NCBI GenBank assembly: GCA_028285145.1
Contig: JANQQC010000060.1
Coordinates: 124,001-188,000 of the forward strand
Source: Hyphomonadaceae bacterium
GTDB lineage: Bacteria; Pseudomonadota; Alphaproteobacteria; Caulobacterales; Hyphomonadaceae
Length of the DNA: 64,000 nt
Direction of reading: 5' to 3'
Shown here: positions 34,773 to 43,026 of the stretch, in pieces
Numbering within the stretch: the stretch's first letter is position 1
Layout: each line of letters opens with the position of its first letter
The notes under the pieces: generated by a model
What the model was told of the DNA's origin: nothing
Database searches by the model: none
Seen by the model: the letters and a program-made list of their open reading frames with translations, nothing else
Made by a program: the position numbers and the translations under genes

Positions 34773-35485
34773 TGAGCGACGCTGTCTACGCAACACTGGC
34801 GCGCCAGACCGGCCTAATGAAGGAAATGCAGGTGGTCGCGAACAATATCGCGAACTCGAACACGACCGGCTTCAAAACGGACCGTGCTGTCTTTGCTGAG
34901 TTCCTGGTCGATGCAGGAGCAGGCGCGCCATCTATCTCGATGGGGAGTCTGGCTGGACACGCTTTCGAGCTGGCACAGGGCGAGCTCAAGTTCACGGGCG
35001 CGACATTCGATCTCGCAATTCAGGGCGAGGGGTTTTTCGTTCTGGAAACAGGACAAGGCCAGCGCCTGACGCGGGCGGGCCATTTCCAGCTGTCGCCTGA
35101 GGGCGCTCTCGTCGATCCAACAGGGGCGCGCGTACTCGGAGCTGGCGGTAATGAGATCGCCATTCCTGAAGGGGCGACCAACATCTCAATCTCGGCAGAC
35201 GGAGCGATTTCCGCTGATGGTGAACTCGTCGATCGCGTGGGCGTCATGCAGCCCGACGGCGTTCTGGAAAGAGATTCGGACACGCGTTTCATTGCACCGG
35301 GTGGTCTTGTGGAGGTCGAAGGGGCATCGATTGTTCAAGGCGCGTTGGAGCAGTCCAACGTTTCTCCAGTTCTGGAGGTCTCCCGCATGATCGAGGTGCA
35401 GCGTGCCTATGAGGCGGGACAGGCGCTCCTTGAGCGTGACGACCAACGCATCAACAAGCTCATAAGCGCCGTCCGTGAACGGTAG
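34772..35485 (+). CDS. flgF: Proximal rod protein FlgF
   Basis: This 237-residue protein has the rod signature near its N-terminus (MQVVANNIANSNTTGFK) and the D0 C-terminus (SRMIEVQRAYEAGQALLERDDQRINKLI region). It is a proximal rod component. It overlaps the preceding stop by 1 bp and is followed by flgG 23 bp later, the normal flgF-flgG pairing. Confidence 0.9.
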   Translation: MSDAVYATLARQTGLMKEMQVVANNIANSNTTGFKTDRAVFAEFLVDAGAGAPSISMGSLAGHAFELAQGELKFTGATFDLAIQGEGFFVLETGQGQRLTRAGHFQLSPEGALVDPTGARVLGAGGNEIAIPEGATNISISADGAISADGELVDRVGVMQPDGVLERDSDTRFIAPGGLVEVEGASIVQGALEQSNVSPVLEVSRMIEVQRAYEAGQALLERDDQRINKLISAVRER

Positions 35486-35508
35486 GGCCACACAATGAGG
35501 GATAGATC

Positions 35509-36294
35509 ATGAAGTCTTTGCAGATCGCCGCATCGGGCATGGCCGCGCAACAGCTGCGCGTGGACGTGATTTCAAACAATATCGCAAACATGAGCACCGC
35601 CGCTTACCGGCCGCGTGCTGCGGAATTCTCTGATCTCATGTACCAGCAGTACCTGACACCTGGCACGATAACCTCCCAGGTTGGAACCGTGGTCCCGGCG
35701 GGTATCCAGATCGGTACAGGTGTTCGTCCGTCAACGGTGTCGATGGAGATTACTCAGGGTTCTTTGCGCGAGACCGGAGCTGAACTTGATTTGGCTCTTG
35801 ATGGTCCCGGATTTCTCGAAGTGACACTGCCGTCCGGAGAGTCCGCCTTTACGCGTGATGGCAAGCTGAACCGTAGCCCGGATGGCGAGATTGTTACCAT
35901 GGACGGTTTCCCGTTGGCTGATGGCATTACAATCCCGCAGGATGCACGCCGGATCTCGATCAGCCGCGATGGTGAGGTCACTGCCTATTTCGATAACGAG
36001 GCGGAAGGCCAATCGATCGGTACGATTTCACTTGCCAGTTTCATCAACGAGAAGGGCCTTGAGGCCATCGGCGACAACATGTTCCGCGAGACCGAAGCCT
36101 CCGGTGCTGTTAACCGCCAGGTTGCAGGGACTGAAGGAACAGGTGTCATCCGACAAGGATACCTCGAAGACTCCGGTGTCGATGTCGTTCAGGAGATTTC
36201 TGAACTGATTGAGGCGCAGAGAGGCTATGAGCTGAATTCCAAAGTCATAACGGCGTCTGATGAGATGCTCGCTGCAACCACTCGGCTGAGGTAA
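35509..36294 (+). CDS. flgG: Distal rod protein FlgG
   Basis: This 261-residue protein (the usual length) has the N-terminal SGMAAQQLRVDVISNNIAN signature and the C-terminal QEISELIEAQRGYELNSKVI segment. It builds the distal rod. The ribosome-binding site is GAGGGATAG. Confidence 0.96.
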   Translation: MKSLQIAASGMAAQQLRVDVISNNIANMSTAAYRPRAAEFSDLMYQQYLTPGTITSQVGTVVPAGIQIGTGVRPSTVSMEITQGSLRETGAELDLALDGPGFLEVTLPSGESAFTRDGKLNRSPDGEIVTMDGFPLADGITIPQDARRISISRDGEVTAYFDNEAEGQSIGTISLASFINEKGLEAIGDNMFRETEASGAVNRQVAGTEGTGVIRQGYLEDSGVDVVQEISELIEAQRGYELNSKVITASDEMLAATTRLR

Positions 36295-36299
36295 CGCCA

Positions 36300-36698
36300 A
36301 TGTCCGTTTCAACTATGTGCGCCGCCGCAGTCTTTGCTGCACTTGGATCTTCCCCGGTTGTTGCAACCAAGGTTATTCGAGCCGGGGACACTGTCTCTCC
36401 GTCCAATTCCGAAACGGTGGAAGGTGCGAGCATAGATGCCGAGTTGTTCGGACGTGAGGTTGTGCGCACCGTTTACGCTGGCCAAGAAGTCAGCTTCGAG
36501 AATACACGCGCACCCCGGCTTGTAACGCGAAATCAGACAGTAACCATTAAGTACATTAGCGGTGCTTTGGAAATCACCACAACCGGACGTGCCATGGGCG
36601 AGGCAGCCCTGAATGAAGCTGTCACGGTCCTCAATCCGCAGTCCCGCCAATTGGTACACGGTGTCGTTCAGGAAAATGGATGGGTCTTGGCTCAATGA
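36300..36698 (+). CDS. flgA: P-ring assembly chaperone FlgA (short form)
   Basis: This 132-residue protein has a signal peptide (MCAAAVFAALGSSPVVA) and a single SAF/FlgA C-terminal domain (VYAGQEVSFENTRAPRLVTRNQTV; ITTTGRAMGEAALNE). It is about half the enterobacterial length, as is common in alphaproteobacteria. It helps FlgI polymerise in the periplasm. The stop overlaps the flgH start. Confidence 0.85.
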   Translation: MSVSTMCAAAVFAALGSSPVVATKVIRAGDTVSPSNSETVEGASIDAELFGREVVRTVYAGQEVSFENTRAPRLVTRNQTVTIKYISGALEITTTGRAMGEAALNEAVTVLNPQSRQLVHGVVQENGWVLAQ

Positions 36699-37402
36699 AA
36701 AATTACATATCAGTCCCCGTCATAGCGCTTGCCCTGACAGCTTGCGCCAGTAGCCCGCCAAAAGACCGTGACCTACGTAGTCCGACACCGGAGCCTTGGT
36801 CTGGATGGGACATGTCCAAGTTTCCCGACGAGAATGCGCCGAAGACAGCATCTCTTTGGACGACATCTCCAGATGCATTGCTCAGCATGCGCCGTGCGAA
36901 AGAAGTTGGTGACCTGCTCACCGTTATTGTGGAAATGGATGATCAGGCAAGCATACAGAGCTCGCTGTCGAGGTCTCGAGACTCAAGCGAGGGCCTGAAC
37001 ATTGGCGCATTGTTCGGTCTGCCCGACGCGGCTGGCGCTGTGTTGCCTAACGGGGCCAGTCTTTCACCGGGCGTCGACTTTGATCGCAATTCCAATTTGA
37101 ATGGCAGCGGTGCAGTTAATCGTGCCGAACAGGTCGCATTCACACTGGCCGCGCGTGTCGTTGATCTAGAGCCTAACGGCAACCTGATCATCGCGGGTTA
37201 TCAGGAGACACGGATTAGCAATGAAGTCCGTTATTTGACGGTTTCCGGTGTCATTCGGGCCCAAGACATCACTCGAACGAACACGGTTACCTATGAGAAG
37301 ATTGCGGACGCTCAGCTTGCTTACATTAATAAAGGCGACACGACAGGCCAGGGCGGCCGTCGAGCGATCCCCAAGGTGCTCGATCGTGTATTGCCGTTCT
37401 AG
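36695..37402 (+). CDS. flgH: Flagellar L-ring lipoprotein FlgH
   Basis: This 235-residue outer-membrane lipoprotein has a lipobox ending LTAC at Cys17. The conserved core includes TTSPDALLSMRRAKEVGDLLTV, NPNG-like LEPNGNLIIAGYQE and the C-terminal RAIPKVLDRVLPF. The ATG at 36695 overlaps the flgA stop (ATGA) and puts the lipobox at the normal distance. The frame is open to 36680 but that start lacks sense. Confidence 0.94.
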   Translation: MKNYISVPVIALALTACASSPPKDRDLRSPTPEPWSGWDMSKFPDENAPKTASLWTTSPDALLSMRRAKEVGDLLTVIVEMDDQASIQSSLSRSRDSSEGLNIGALFGLPDAAGAVLPNGASLSPGVDFDRNSNLNGSGAVNRAEQVAFTLAARVVDLEPNGNLIIAGYQETRISNEVRYLTVSGVIRAQDITRTNTVTYEKIADAQLAYINKGDTTGQGGRRAIPKVLDRVLPF

Positions 37403-37411
37403 GACAAAATT

Positions 37412-37969
37412 ATGAAGACCATTATCACCGCCGTCATTGCCATTATCTGCGTTGTTGCTGGTGCAGCCGGAGGGCACTTCCTCAAAACAGGTGGCGGCGC
37501 GTCGCAGAAGGTTGATGTTGTCGAAGGTGCCGATCTGCAAGCTGATAAGGGTGTCGGAGACAAGCACAGCTCGGCTGAGCAACATGATAATGGCAAGGAT
37601 AGTCACCCAAAGGATGGACATGGCGGTAGCAAGGCTTCAAGCGGCGATGTGCACTACTTCAGATTCAGCCGCGAGTTCGTTATCCCACTAATGCGGAACG
37701 AACGGGTGGCAAGCCTTGTGATCCTGAATATCAGCCTTGAGACAGACACATCAGTATCAGATCAGATGTTTCTTATGGAGCCAAAGCTCCGCGATAACAT
37801 CATGACGACACTGGTACATCTCAGCAATGAAGGCTCAACACTATCGTCTCTGATGGATGTTGATAACTATGAGCGGGTTCGGACCATGATCTTGACCAAC
37901 CTGGAAAACGTCGTTCCGAACGGAGTCCGGAACGTTCTTATTCTAGATGCGGCGAAGCAAGATCTCTGA
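37412..37969 (+). CDS. fliL: Second FliL-like protein
   Basis: This 185-residue protein has an N-terminal signal anchor (IITAVIAIICVVAGAAGGHFL), a His/Asp/Lys-rich linker (~50-80) and a FliL-type domain (VIPLMRNERVASLVILNISLETD; LRDNIMTTLVHLSNE). It is a paralogue of the protein at 20405-20920, placed at the end of the fliM-flgH run. A stator-related role is inferred. The linker composition is unusual and could bind metal. Confidence 0.7.
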   Translation: MKTIITAVIAIICVVAGAAGGHFLKTGGGASQKVDVVEGADLQADKGVGDKHSSAEQHDNGKDSHPKDGHGGSKASSGDVHYFRFSREFVIPLMRNERVASLVILNISLETDTSVSDQMFLMEPKLRDNIMTTLVHLSNEGSTLSSLMDVDNYERVRTMILTNLENVVPNGVRNVLILDAAKQDL

Positions 37970-37989
37970 GCAGTCCTGAACGATGACCG

Positions 37990-38661
37990 CTAATTCAACC
38001 TGCGAACAGTGTTGAGATCGCCAGACACATTAATCGCAGTACCAAGGCGGAGTGATCCGTTTTCGCTACTGACATCCGTTACGGTCGTGACGACCTGCGG
38101 GACGATTGAGCTGATATACTCGCCATCGCGAAAGGAATCGATGGCGACCTCATAAACCTCATCAGAAGCGGCCAGACCTCCAGAGCTCGTTTCGCCTGTC
38201 CAGCGGTGAAGGTCTGCATCAGGATCGAGGTCTTCGGTCCAGATCGGGTTTCCTTCGGAGTCGCGAACGGTCAGCGCCACGCGATCAATGTCGGAAGGTA
38301 GATCGGCCTTAAATGAGACCGGCTCACCCGCGAAGGGAACCCAGGAAGTTTCGACTGTCACAGTCTGTCCCAACCATTCGCCGGCGGCGAGGGCATGCAG
38401 GTCGCCAATCATGCCGGCAATATTGCCAAGGTTCTCGTTCGAAAGCACCTGCTGCTCCAGTGCCGAGAAAGTCGCCAGCTGTTCGACGAACTGTGTGGAG
38501 TCAAGTGGTGAAAGTGGGTCTTGGTTTTGAACTTGAGCTGTCAGTAGGCGGATAAATGTCTCGAAGTCGCTGCTGATCGACTCTTGCGTCGTCGAGGACG
38601 TGGTTGCCGAGTTGGCCGAAGCAGCTGCTGGATTCGCGGAAATCGAATTGATGGTTGTCAT
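37990..38661 (-). CDS. flgD: Hook-cap protein FlgD
   Basis: This 223-residue protein has the N-terminal FlgD signature (FETFIRLLTAQVQNQDPLSPLDSTQFVEQLATFSALEQ region) and a Tudor/FlgD-Ig-like C-terminal half (LTVRDSEGNPIWTEDLDP). It scaffolds hook assembly. The gene is 8 bp downstream of fliK on the minus strand and converges on the second fliL. Confidence 0.94.
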   Translation of the reverse strand: MTTINSISANPAAASANSATTSSTTQESISSDFETFIRLLTAQVQNQDPLSPLDSTQFVEQLATFSALEQQVLSNENLGNIAGMIGDLHALAAGEWLGQTVTVETSWVPFAGEPVSFKADLPSDIDRVALTVRDSEGNPIWTEDLDPDADLHRWTGETSSGGLAASDEVYEVAIDSFRDGEYISSIVPQVVTTVTDVSSENGSLRLGTAINVSGDLNTVRRLN

Positions 38662-38669
38662 AGGGACTC

Positions 38670-39911
38670 CTAGACTCGGATATCCAGGCCGGTGCCGCCA
38701 GCCAGGCTTGTGATCGGCGAAGGCCGCTGAACAACTGGCTCGATGGGGTCGAGCGCATCAGCTAAAGAAGACTCGCCGCTTGCGTCAGAGGCGAAGAGTT
38801 CAGCATTGGGATTATCTCCCGGATTATTCTGTCTAAACGTCATATCCTGACTGCTCAGGCCCTGGCGCTCCAGCGCCTGAAGAAGTTCGAAGTGCATTTG
38901 CCGGAGTTGCCGGAGCGCTTCTGGTGTTTCGCCTGTAATTGTCACGTGCTGCAGGCCAGCTGCATCGAACTTGAAGTCAATTGAAATGCGGCCAAGCTCC
39001 GGTGGATCGAGTTGAACCAGAATTCGATCCTTGTGATCGTCAACGCTTGAGAGTGACTGGGCCACAATCGAAGGGATCTCAGCGGGGGCCGCTGTGACTG
39101 TTGGCGGAGTAGGTGTGGCTGCGGCAGGTGCTGTAGGCGTGACTGCCGATGCAGTGACTGCCGCTGAAGATGTTGCAGTCTGGATTGCCGGCGTGGATGG
39201 TGCCTCCACTGCAGTCGTCGCGCTTCCGGTCGTTGCGGCGCGGATCTGGGTTTCGCTTTGACTGAGAGTTGGCTCAGCCGTCTCAGTAACGGCCGTTCGA
39301 GGTGTGTTCGCTGGCACCGTGCTGGCTTTGTCAACTGAAACTGCAGCTGGACCAGGAGTGTCAGGTGTTCCGGCCGCAACCTTTGTTTCGGGAGCAGCGT
39401 CGCCTTTTTTGATCGTTTCTGGCTCAATGATCGCTGCTTTGGTGTTCGTCTGATCATTTGGCTTAGGATCGTCCACGAGCTTTGCGGTCGGTTCGGGCTC
39501 CGCTTTAACTGGATCGATCTGGCGAGGATCTGGCACCGAAGCTGTTTTGGGTTCTGGGATGGGCTCTCCATCTACGGCAACAGTCGGTGCCTCACCGACG
39601 ACGATGGCTGTCTCTGGGACAGTGATATCTGGTGCCTGGCTATTAGTGAGCGCAGGATCTGCAATTGCGATTTCCTCGGAAGGAATGTCCGGAAGCGCAA
39701 CCGTTGGCGTACCCGCAGGCAGGTTCGGTGTATTAGATACGCCTAATTCTCCCTGAAGCAGCGCAACTTCATCAGGAACGTCGCCATCAGGTGCAGAAAG
39801 CAGCTTCGCGAATTCAACCTTGCTGGCGTCATCTCCGGGCTCACCGCTAGGCGGACGAGAAGGGGATCCGGTCTTGGTCGCGAAGAAATCCGCGTCGATC
39901 AGGTTTGTCAT
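38670..39911 (-). CDS. fliK: Flagellar hook-length control protein FliK
   Basis: This 413-residue protein has a long low-complexity Ala/Pro/Thr-rich ruler region (~20-285) and a compact C-terminal substrate-switch domain (ILVQLDPPELGRISIDFKFDAAG; LRQLRQMHFELLQALERQGL). It measures hook length and switches FlhB specificity. It forms an operon with flgD. Confidence 0.88.
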   Translation of the reverse strand: MTNLIDADFFATKTGSPSRPPSGEPGDDASKVEFAKLLSAPDGDVPDEVALLQGELGVSNTPNLPAGTPTVALPDIPSEEIAIADPALTNSQAPDITVPETAIVVGEAPTVAVDGEPIPEPKTASVPDPRQIDPVKAEPEPTAKLVDDPKPNDQTNTKAAIIEPETIKKGDAAPETKVAAGTPDTPGPAAVSVDKASTVPANTPRTAVTETAEPTLSQSETQIRAATTGSATTAVEAPSTPAIQTATSSAAVTASAVTPTAPAAATPTPPTVTAAPAEIPSIVAQSLSSVDDHKDRILVQLDPPELGRISIDFKFDAAGLQHVTITGETPEALRQLRQMHFELLQALERQGLSSQDMTFRQNNPGDNPNAELFASDASGESSLADALDPIEPVVQRPSPITSLAGGTGLDIRV

Positions 39912-40029
39912 CTGCGACCCTTCAGTAGGATTCTGTTAATTCAACATGACCAAGAAGGTGTAAATTACAGGTAAATGATCTGACCTGTTTTATTAGTAAT
40001 TTGTGGTTGCAAATTCAAAGGGTTTTGAA

Positions 40030-40350
40030 ATGACAGGGCCAATCTCACCTCTTTCTGCCGGAGTGCCATCATCAGCGCTCATGAATCTGACGTCTGGAGC
40101 CACCCTGAGCGAAAAGCAGGAGTCCGTTGGGCAGAGGTTTGAGCAGATGCTCTGGGCTGAGATGCTCAGCCATGCGGGGCTGGAGGATGCTCTCACGCTG
40201 GGTGGCGGTGAGGCTGCATCTGCATTCTCCAGATACGTTGTTGAGGCCATTGCGGCAGATCTTGCCGAACAGCAGTCGCTTGGCCTGACAGATTCCATCA
40301 ACACTGAGATGGCAGAGACGACTGGTGCTGATCAGGGGAGGGAAGAGTAA
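40030..40350 (+). CDS. flgJ: Rod-binding protein FlgJ, N-terminal domain only
   Basis: This 106-residue protein has the rod-binding FlgJ domain (QRFEQMLWAEMLSHAGLEDALTLGGGEAASAFSRYVVEAIA region) and no peptidoglycan hydrolase domain, as is usual in alphaproteobacteria. The ATG at 40030 is preferred over a GTG at 40003 because AAAGGG lies 8 nt upstream. The 27 bp before it overlap an AATTTG-N6-CAAATT inverted repeat (39998-40015) that looks regulatory. Confidence 0.75.
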   Translation: MTGPISPLSAGVPSSALMNLTSGATLSEKQESVGQRFEQMLWAEMLSHAGLEDALTLGGGEAASAFSRYVVEAIAADLAEQQSLGLTDSINTEMAETTGADQGREE

Positions 40351-40724
40351 TGACAAAAGCAGAAGCGGTTGTTGAGCGCCTCAAGGACCTTCTCACAACT
40401 GAGAAAGAGTTGTTGCTGGCTGGCAAGGCGCGACAGGTTGCATCACTGGCCGATGAGAAGCTGTCTGCGATGAACGATCTTGAAGAGGTGCTGGCAGGCT
40501 CACCTTCGGGAACAATGCTTGAAGGAGTCCGCAGTTCTATCAGTACGGTGATGTCGCTCGCGAGCGAAAACTCAGCCCACTTCGAGGCGGTTCGGAACGG
40601 ATTACGAAACGCGGCTGCGAGACTGGAAACACTTGGTAGCGGCAGTCTTGTTGGATCCTATAGTCAGGACGGACGCCAGATGTCGTTCACTGGGGCGACC
40701 GGGCGTTACCTGAAAAGAGTATAG
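40350..40724 (+). CDS. flgN: FlgN-like flagellar chaperone
   Basis: This 124-residue helical protein has the FlgN-type N-terminal coiled coil (RLKDLLTTEKELLLAGKARQVASLADEK region) with a less conserved tail. FlgN is the export chaperone for FlgK and FlgL. It overlaps the flgJ stop by 1 bp and lies just before the flagellin gene. Confidence 0.65.
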   Translation: MTKAEAVVERLKDLLTTEKELLLAGKARQVASLADEKLSAMNDLEEVLAGSPSGTMLEGVRSSISTVMSLASENSAHFEAVRNGLRNAAARLETLGSGSLVGSYSQDGRQMSFTGATGRYLKRV

Positions 40725-40825
40725 GGCATTAACTAAAAATATACGCCGCTACCCTAGCTCTAATTCTGACAACCTAGATTGGTTGGTGGGCTCCGCTCAC
40801 AGTTAGGAAGACGCGTTTTGAATAT

Positions 40826-40847
40826 GGCCTCGACGCGCTCGAAGGCC
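40826..40847 (+). promoter_or_regulatory. Hairpin in the fliC 5' leader
   Basis: GGCCT-CGA (40826-40833) pairs with TCG-A-AGGCC (40839-40847) around a CGCGC loop, with a single bulged A. It lies about 22 nt before the flagellin start in a 145-bp leader. In Caulobacter FlbT acts on the flagellin mRNA leader, and an flbT gene is 450 bp downstream of this flagellin. Confidence 0.4.
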
Positions 40848-40869
40848 GCAATCCAGGAAAGACAGTTAC

Positions 40870-42165
40870 ATGTCCAGTATCCTTACAAATAACAGCGCAA
40901 TGGTCGCGCTGGAAACGCTACGCAACATCAATATGGGCCTTGAGAAGGTTCAAAGTGAAATTTCGACCGGTAAGAAGATTGCCAGTGCTTCCGACAATGC
41001 CGCTATCTGGGCTGTATCGACAATCATGTCGACTGACGTGTCCAGCTTCAAGCAGATCACGGACTCCCTGAACCTGGGTGCATCTTCCGTTGGCGTTGCT
41101 AAAAACGCCGCAGAAGGCATCACCGACAAGCTGCAGGAAATCAAAGATCTTGTCGTTTCGGCGCAGGATGAATCAGTGAACCGCACAACCATCCAGAACG
41201 AAATCACCGAGAAGATCGGCACGATCGGAAACATCGTTTCCGCCGCTTCTTTCAACGGTGTGAACCTGATTGATGGTACGTCCAGCGCCGACATGCGCAT
41301 TCTTGGTTCGCTCGATCGTTCTTCTTCGGGTGTTACGGCATCCTACATTGACGTTTCGCGCAGCAGCCTTGCGCTGGCTACTTCTGGTGGCGTGAGTGAA
41401 GTCTTTGGTTCGACGGGCGTGGATGATGCGTCTATCTTCGGCTACGGTACGGTCAGCGGCACCACGACGACTGCGGTTTCTTCCGGCTCGCCGGCAGCTC
41501 CGACCCGTCAGACACTGGCTAACGGCGCGACGTCTTATGCCGGTATCAACGCAGTTGCTGATGGCAACAGCTACCGCATCACGCTCGATGATAACGGTGG
41601 ATCTGGCCTTAACAGCATTGGTAGCCGCACCTTTGAGTACGTGGCGTCAACGAACGACAGTGCCGTTGATGTTGCTGCAGCTCTTTCCGCCGAAATCAAC
41701 AGCTTCTTCGGTGCGACCGGTGAAACCGCGTATGCAGTCACTTTCAACTCTGATGGCGAAGTGGCGATCACTAACAATGCCGGCGCGGGTCAAGTACTGG
41801 GTATCACTCTGGAAGCTGCGACAGGCGGTACAGCAGCTACGGCAGTTGAAGGCCTTGGTGAACTCAACACGCTGGATGTGTCCAGTGATGCTGCCGGCGC
41901 GTTGACGACGATCAACACGCTGTTGGATCGTGCAGTTGATGTGGCCGCTTCGTTCGGTTCTGCTCAGAACCGTATCGCCGACCAAGGCGAGTTCGTTAAG
42001 TCGCTGACCGACTCCCTGACAACAGGGGTTGGCTCGCTGGTTGACGCGGACATGGAAGCGGCTTCGGCCAAATTGCAGGCACTTCAGGTGCAGCAGCAGT
42101 TGGGTGTTCAGGCTCTGTCGATTGCAAACCAGTCGCCACAGACCCTGCTTTCACTCTTCCGTTAA
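40870..42165 (+). CDS. fliC: Flagellin
   Basis: This 431-residue protein has conserved flagellin D0/D1 N-terminus (ILTNNSAMVALETLRNINMGLEKVQSEISTGKKI region) and C-terminus (SAKLQALQVQQQLGVQALSIANQSPQTLLSLFR region). The surface-exposed centre (~180-310) is Gly/Ser/Thr/Ala-rich and larger than in the ~275-residue Caulobacter flagellins. It is the only flagellin in the window. It has AGGAAAG upstream and an intrinsic terminator directly after the stop. Confidence 0.97.
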   Translation: MSSILTNNSAMVALETLRNINMGLEKVQSEISTGKKIASASDNAAIWAVSTIMSTDVSSFKQITDSLNLGASSVGVAKNAAEGITDKLQEIKDLVVSAQDESVNRTTIQNEITEKIGTIGNIVSAASFNGVNLIDGTSSADMRILGSLDRSSSGVTASYIDVSRSSLALATSGGVSEVFGSTGVDDASIFGYGTVSGTTTTAVSSGSPAAPTRQTLANGATSYAGINAVADGNSYRITLDDNGGSGLNSIGSRTFEYVASTNDSAVDVAAALSAEINSFFGATGETAYAVTFNSDGEVAITNNAGAGQVLGITLEAATGGTAATAVEGLGELNTLDVSSDAAGALTTINTLLDRAVDVAASFGSAQNRIADQGEFVKSLTDSLTTGVGSLVDADMEAASAKLQALQVQQQLGVQALSIANQSPQTLLSLFR

Positions 42166-42175
42166 TGGACCCAAT

Positions 42176-42211
42176 GAGCCCGGGCCTTTCAGGGCCCGGG
42201 TTCTTCTTTTT
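42176..42211 (+). terminator. Rho-independent terminator after fliC
   Basis: CCCGGGCC (42179-42186) pairs with GGCCCGGG (42193-42200) around a 6-nt loop, extended by three further pairs (one wobble), followed by a T-rich run ending at 42211. It lies 11 nt after the flagellin stop and ends just before the flaF ribosome-binding site. Confidence 0.9.
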
Positions 42212-42225
42212 CTTAGGAGAACAGA

Positions 42226-42576
42226 TTGCAGCAAGTCGCGTATAAAGCCTATGGAGATGTCGCAAGCCGTACGGCAGGCGATCGACAGGTCGAGTTGTCT
42301 CTGTTCAAGCAAGTTACTGAAGCTCTTTCAGCTGTTTCCAGTGACGCAAGTTACGCCTCAAAAATCGAAGCGGTCAGCCGCAACCTCGAACTCTGGTCCG
42401 CGCTCGCGACCGACCTTCTTCACCCAGACAACGCTCTGCCCGACGAACTAAAGGCAAGCCTTCTGTCTCTTTCTGAATTCACACGCCGCACAGGTATGTC
42501 ATTTCTGACCGGCGGTGAGGTGAATATCGATGATTTCGTTGAGATTAACAATTCGGTTATATCGGGTCTGGCATAG
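42226..42576 (+). CDS. flaF: Flagellin synthesis regulator FlaF
   Basis: This 116-residue protein matches FlaF throughout (AYKAYGDVASRTAGDRQVELSLFKQVTEAL; NRNLELWSAL-type segment SRNLELWSALATDLLHP). FlaF promotes flagellin synthesis or secretion in alphaproteobacteria, opposing FlbT. The start is a TTG with AGGAGA 5 nt upstream, located right after the fliC terminator, so its expression may depend on readthrough. Confidence 0.92.
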   Translation: MQQVAYKAYGDVASRTAGDRQVELSLFKQVTEALSAVSSDASYASKIEAVSRNLELWSALATDLLHPDNALPDELKASLLSLSEFTRRTGMSFLTGGEVNIDDFVEINNSVISGLA

Positions 42577-42613
42577 TTAACACCGACGCGAATAAGCTGG
42601 AGGGTTATTCTTT

Positions 42614-43024
42614 ATGTCCGGACTAGTTTTGAAACTCGCTGCCCATGAGCGATTTGTTGTAAATGGCGGTGTGCTTGAGAACGGCGACAAGCCATCTCGC
42701 ATTCGTATATCCGACAATGTTCGTGTCTTGCGCCTGCGTGACGCTTTGCGTCCAGACCAAGTCGATACACCGGTGAGCCAAGTTTACTATGCAATCCAGC
42801 TCTTGATCACGGGCGACCTTGAGGAAGCTGCGACTCTCCCGGCAATACATCGCGAGTGTCGCGCATTGGCTGAAGTCTTTGATCCGATAAGTGCTGAACT
42901 CATTCCGACGCTTGAAGAGATGATTTCACGCGGGAATTACTATTCGGCGCTCTGTCACCTCCGTCAGATCATGGTTATGGAGAGCGAGCTTCTCAAGATG
43001 GCACCCACCACGAAGGTCGCCTAG
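42614..43024 (+). CDS. flbT: Flagellin post-transcriptional repressor FlbT
   Basis: This 136-residue protein has the FlbT pattern (LVLKLAAHERFVVNGGVLENGD; RALAEVF-containing middle; ISRGNYYSALCHLRQIM). FlbT destabilises flagellin mRNA by binding its 5' leader until the hook is complete. The ribosome-binding site is GGAGGG. It follows flaF by 37 bp. Confidence 0.94.
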   Translation: MSGLVLKLAAHERFVVNGGVLENGDKPSRIRISDNVRVLRLRDALRPDQVDTPVSQVYYAIQLLITGDLEEAATLPAIHRECRALAEVFDPISAELIPTLEEMISRGNYYSALCHLRQIMVMESELLKMAPTTKVA

Positions 43025-43026
43025 CG

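Noticed and set aside
40741..40869. A possible sigma-54 promoter upstream of fliC
   Set aside because: No GG-N10-GC pair with the correct spacing was found in the leader.
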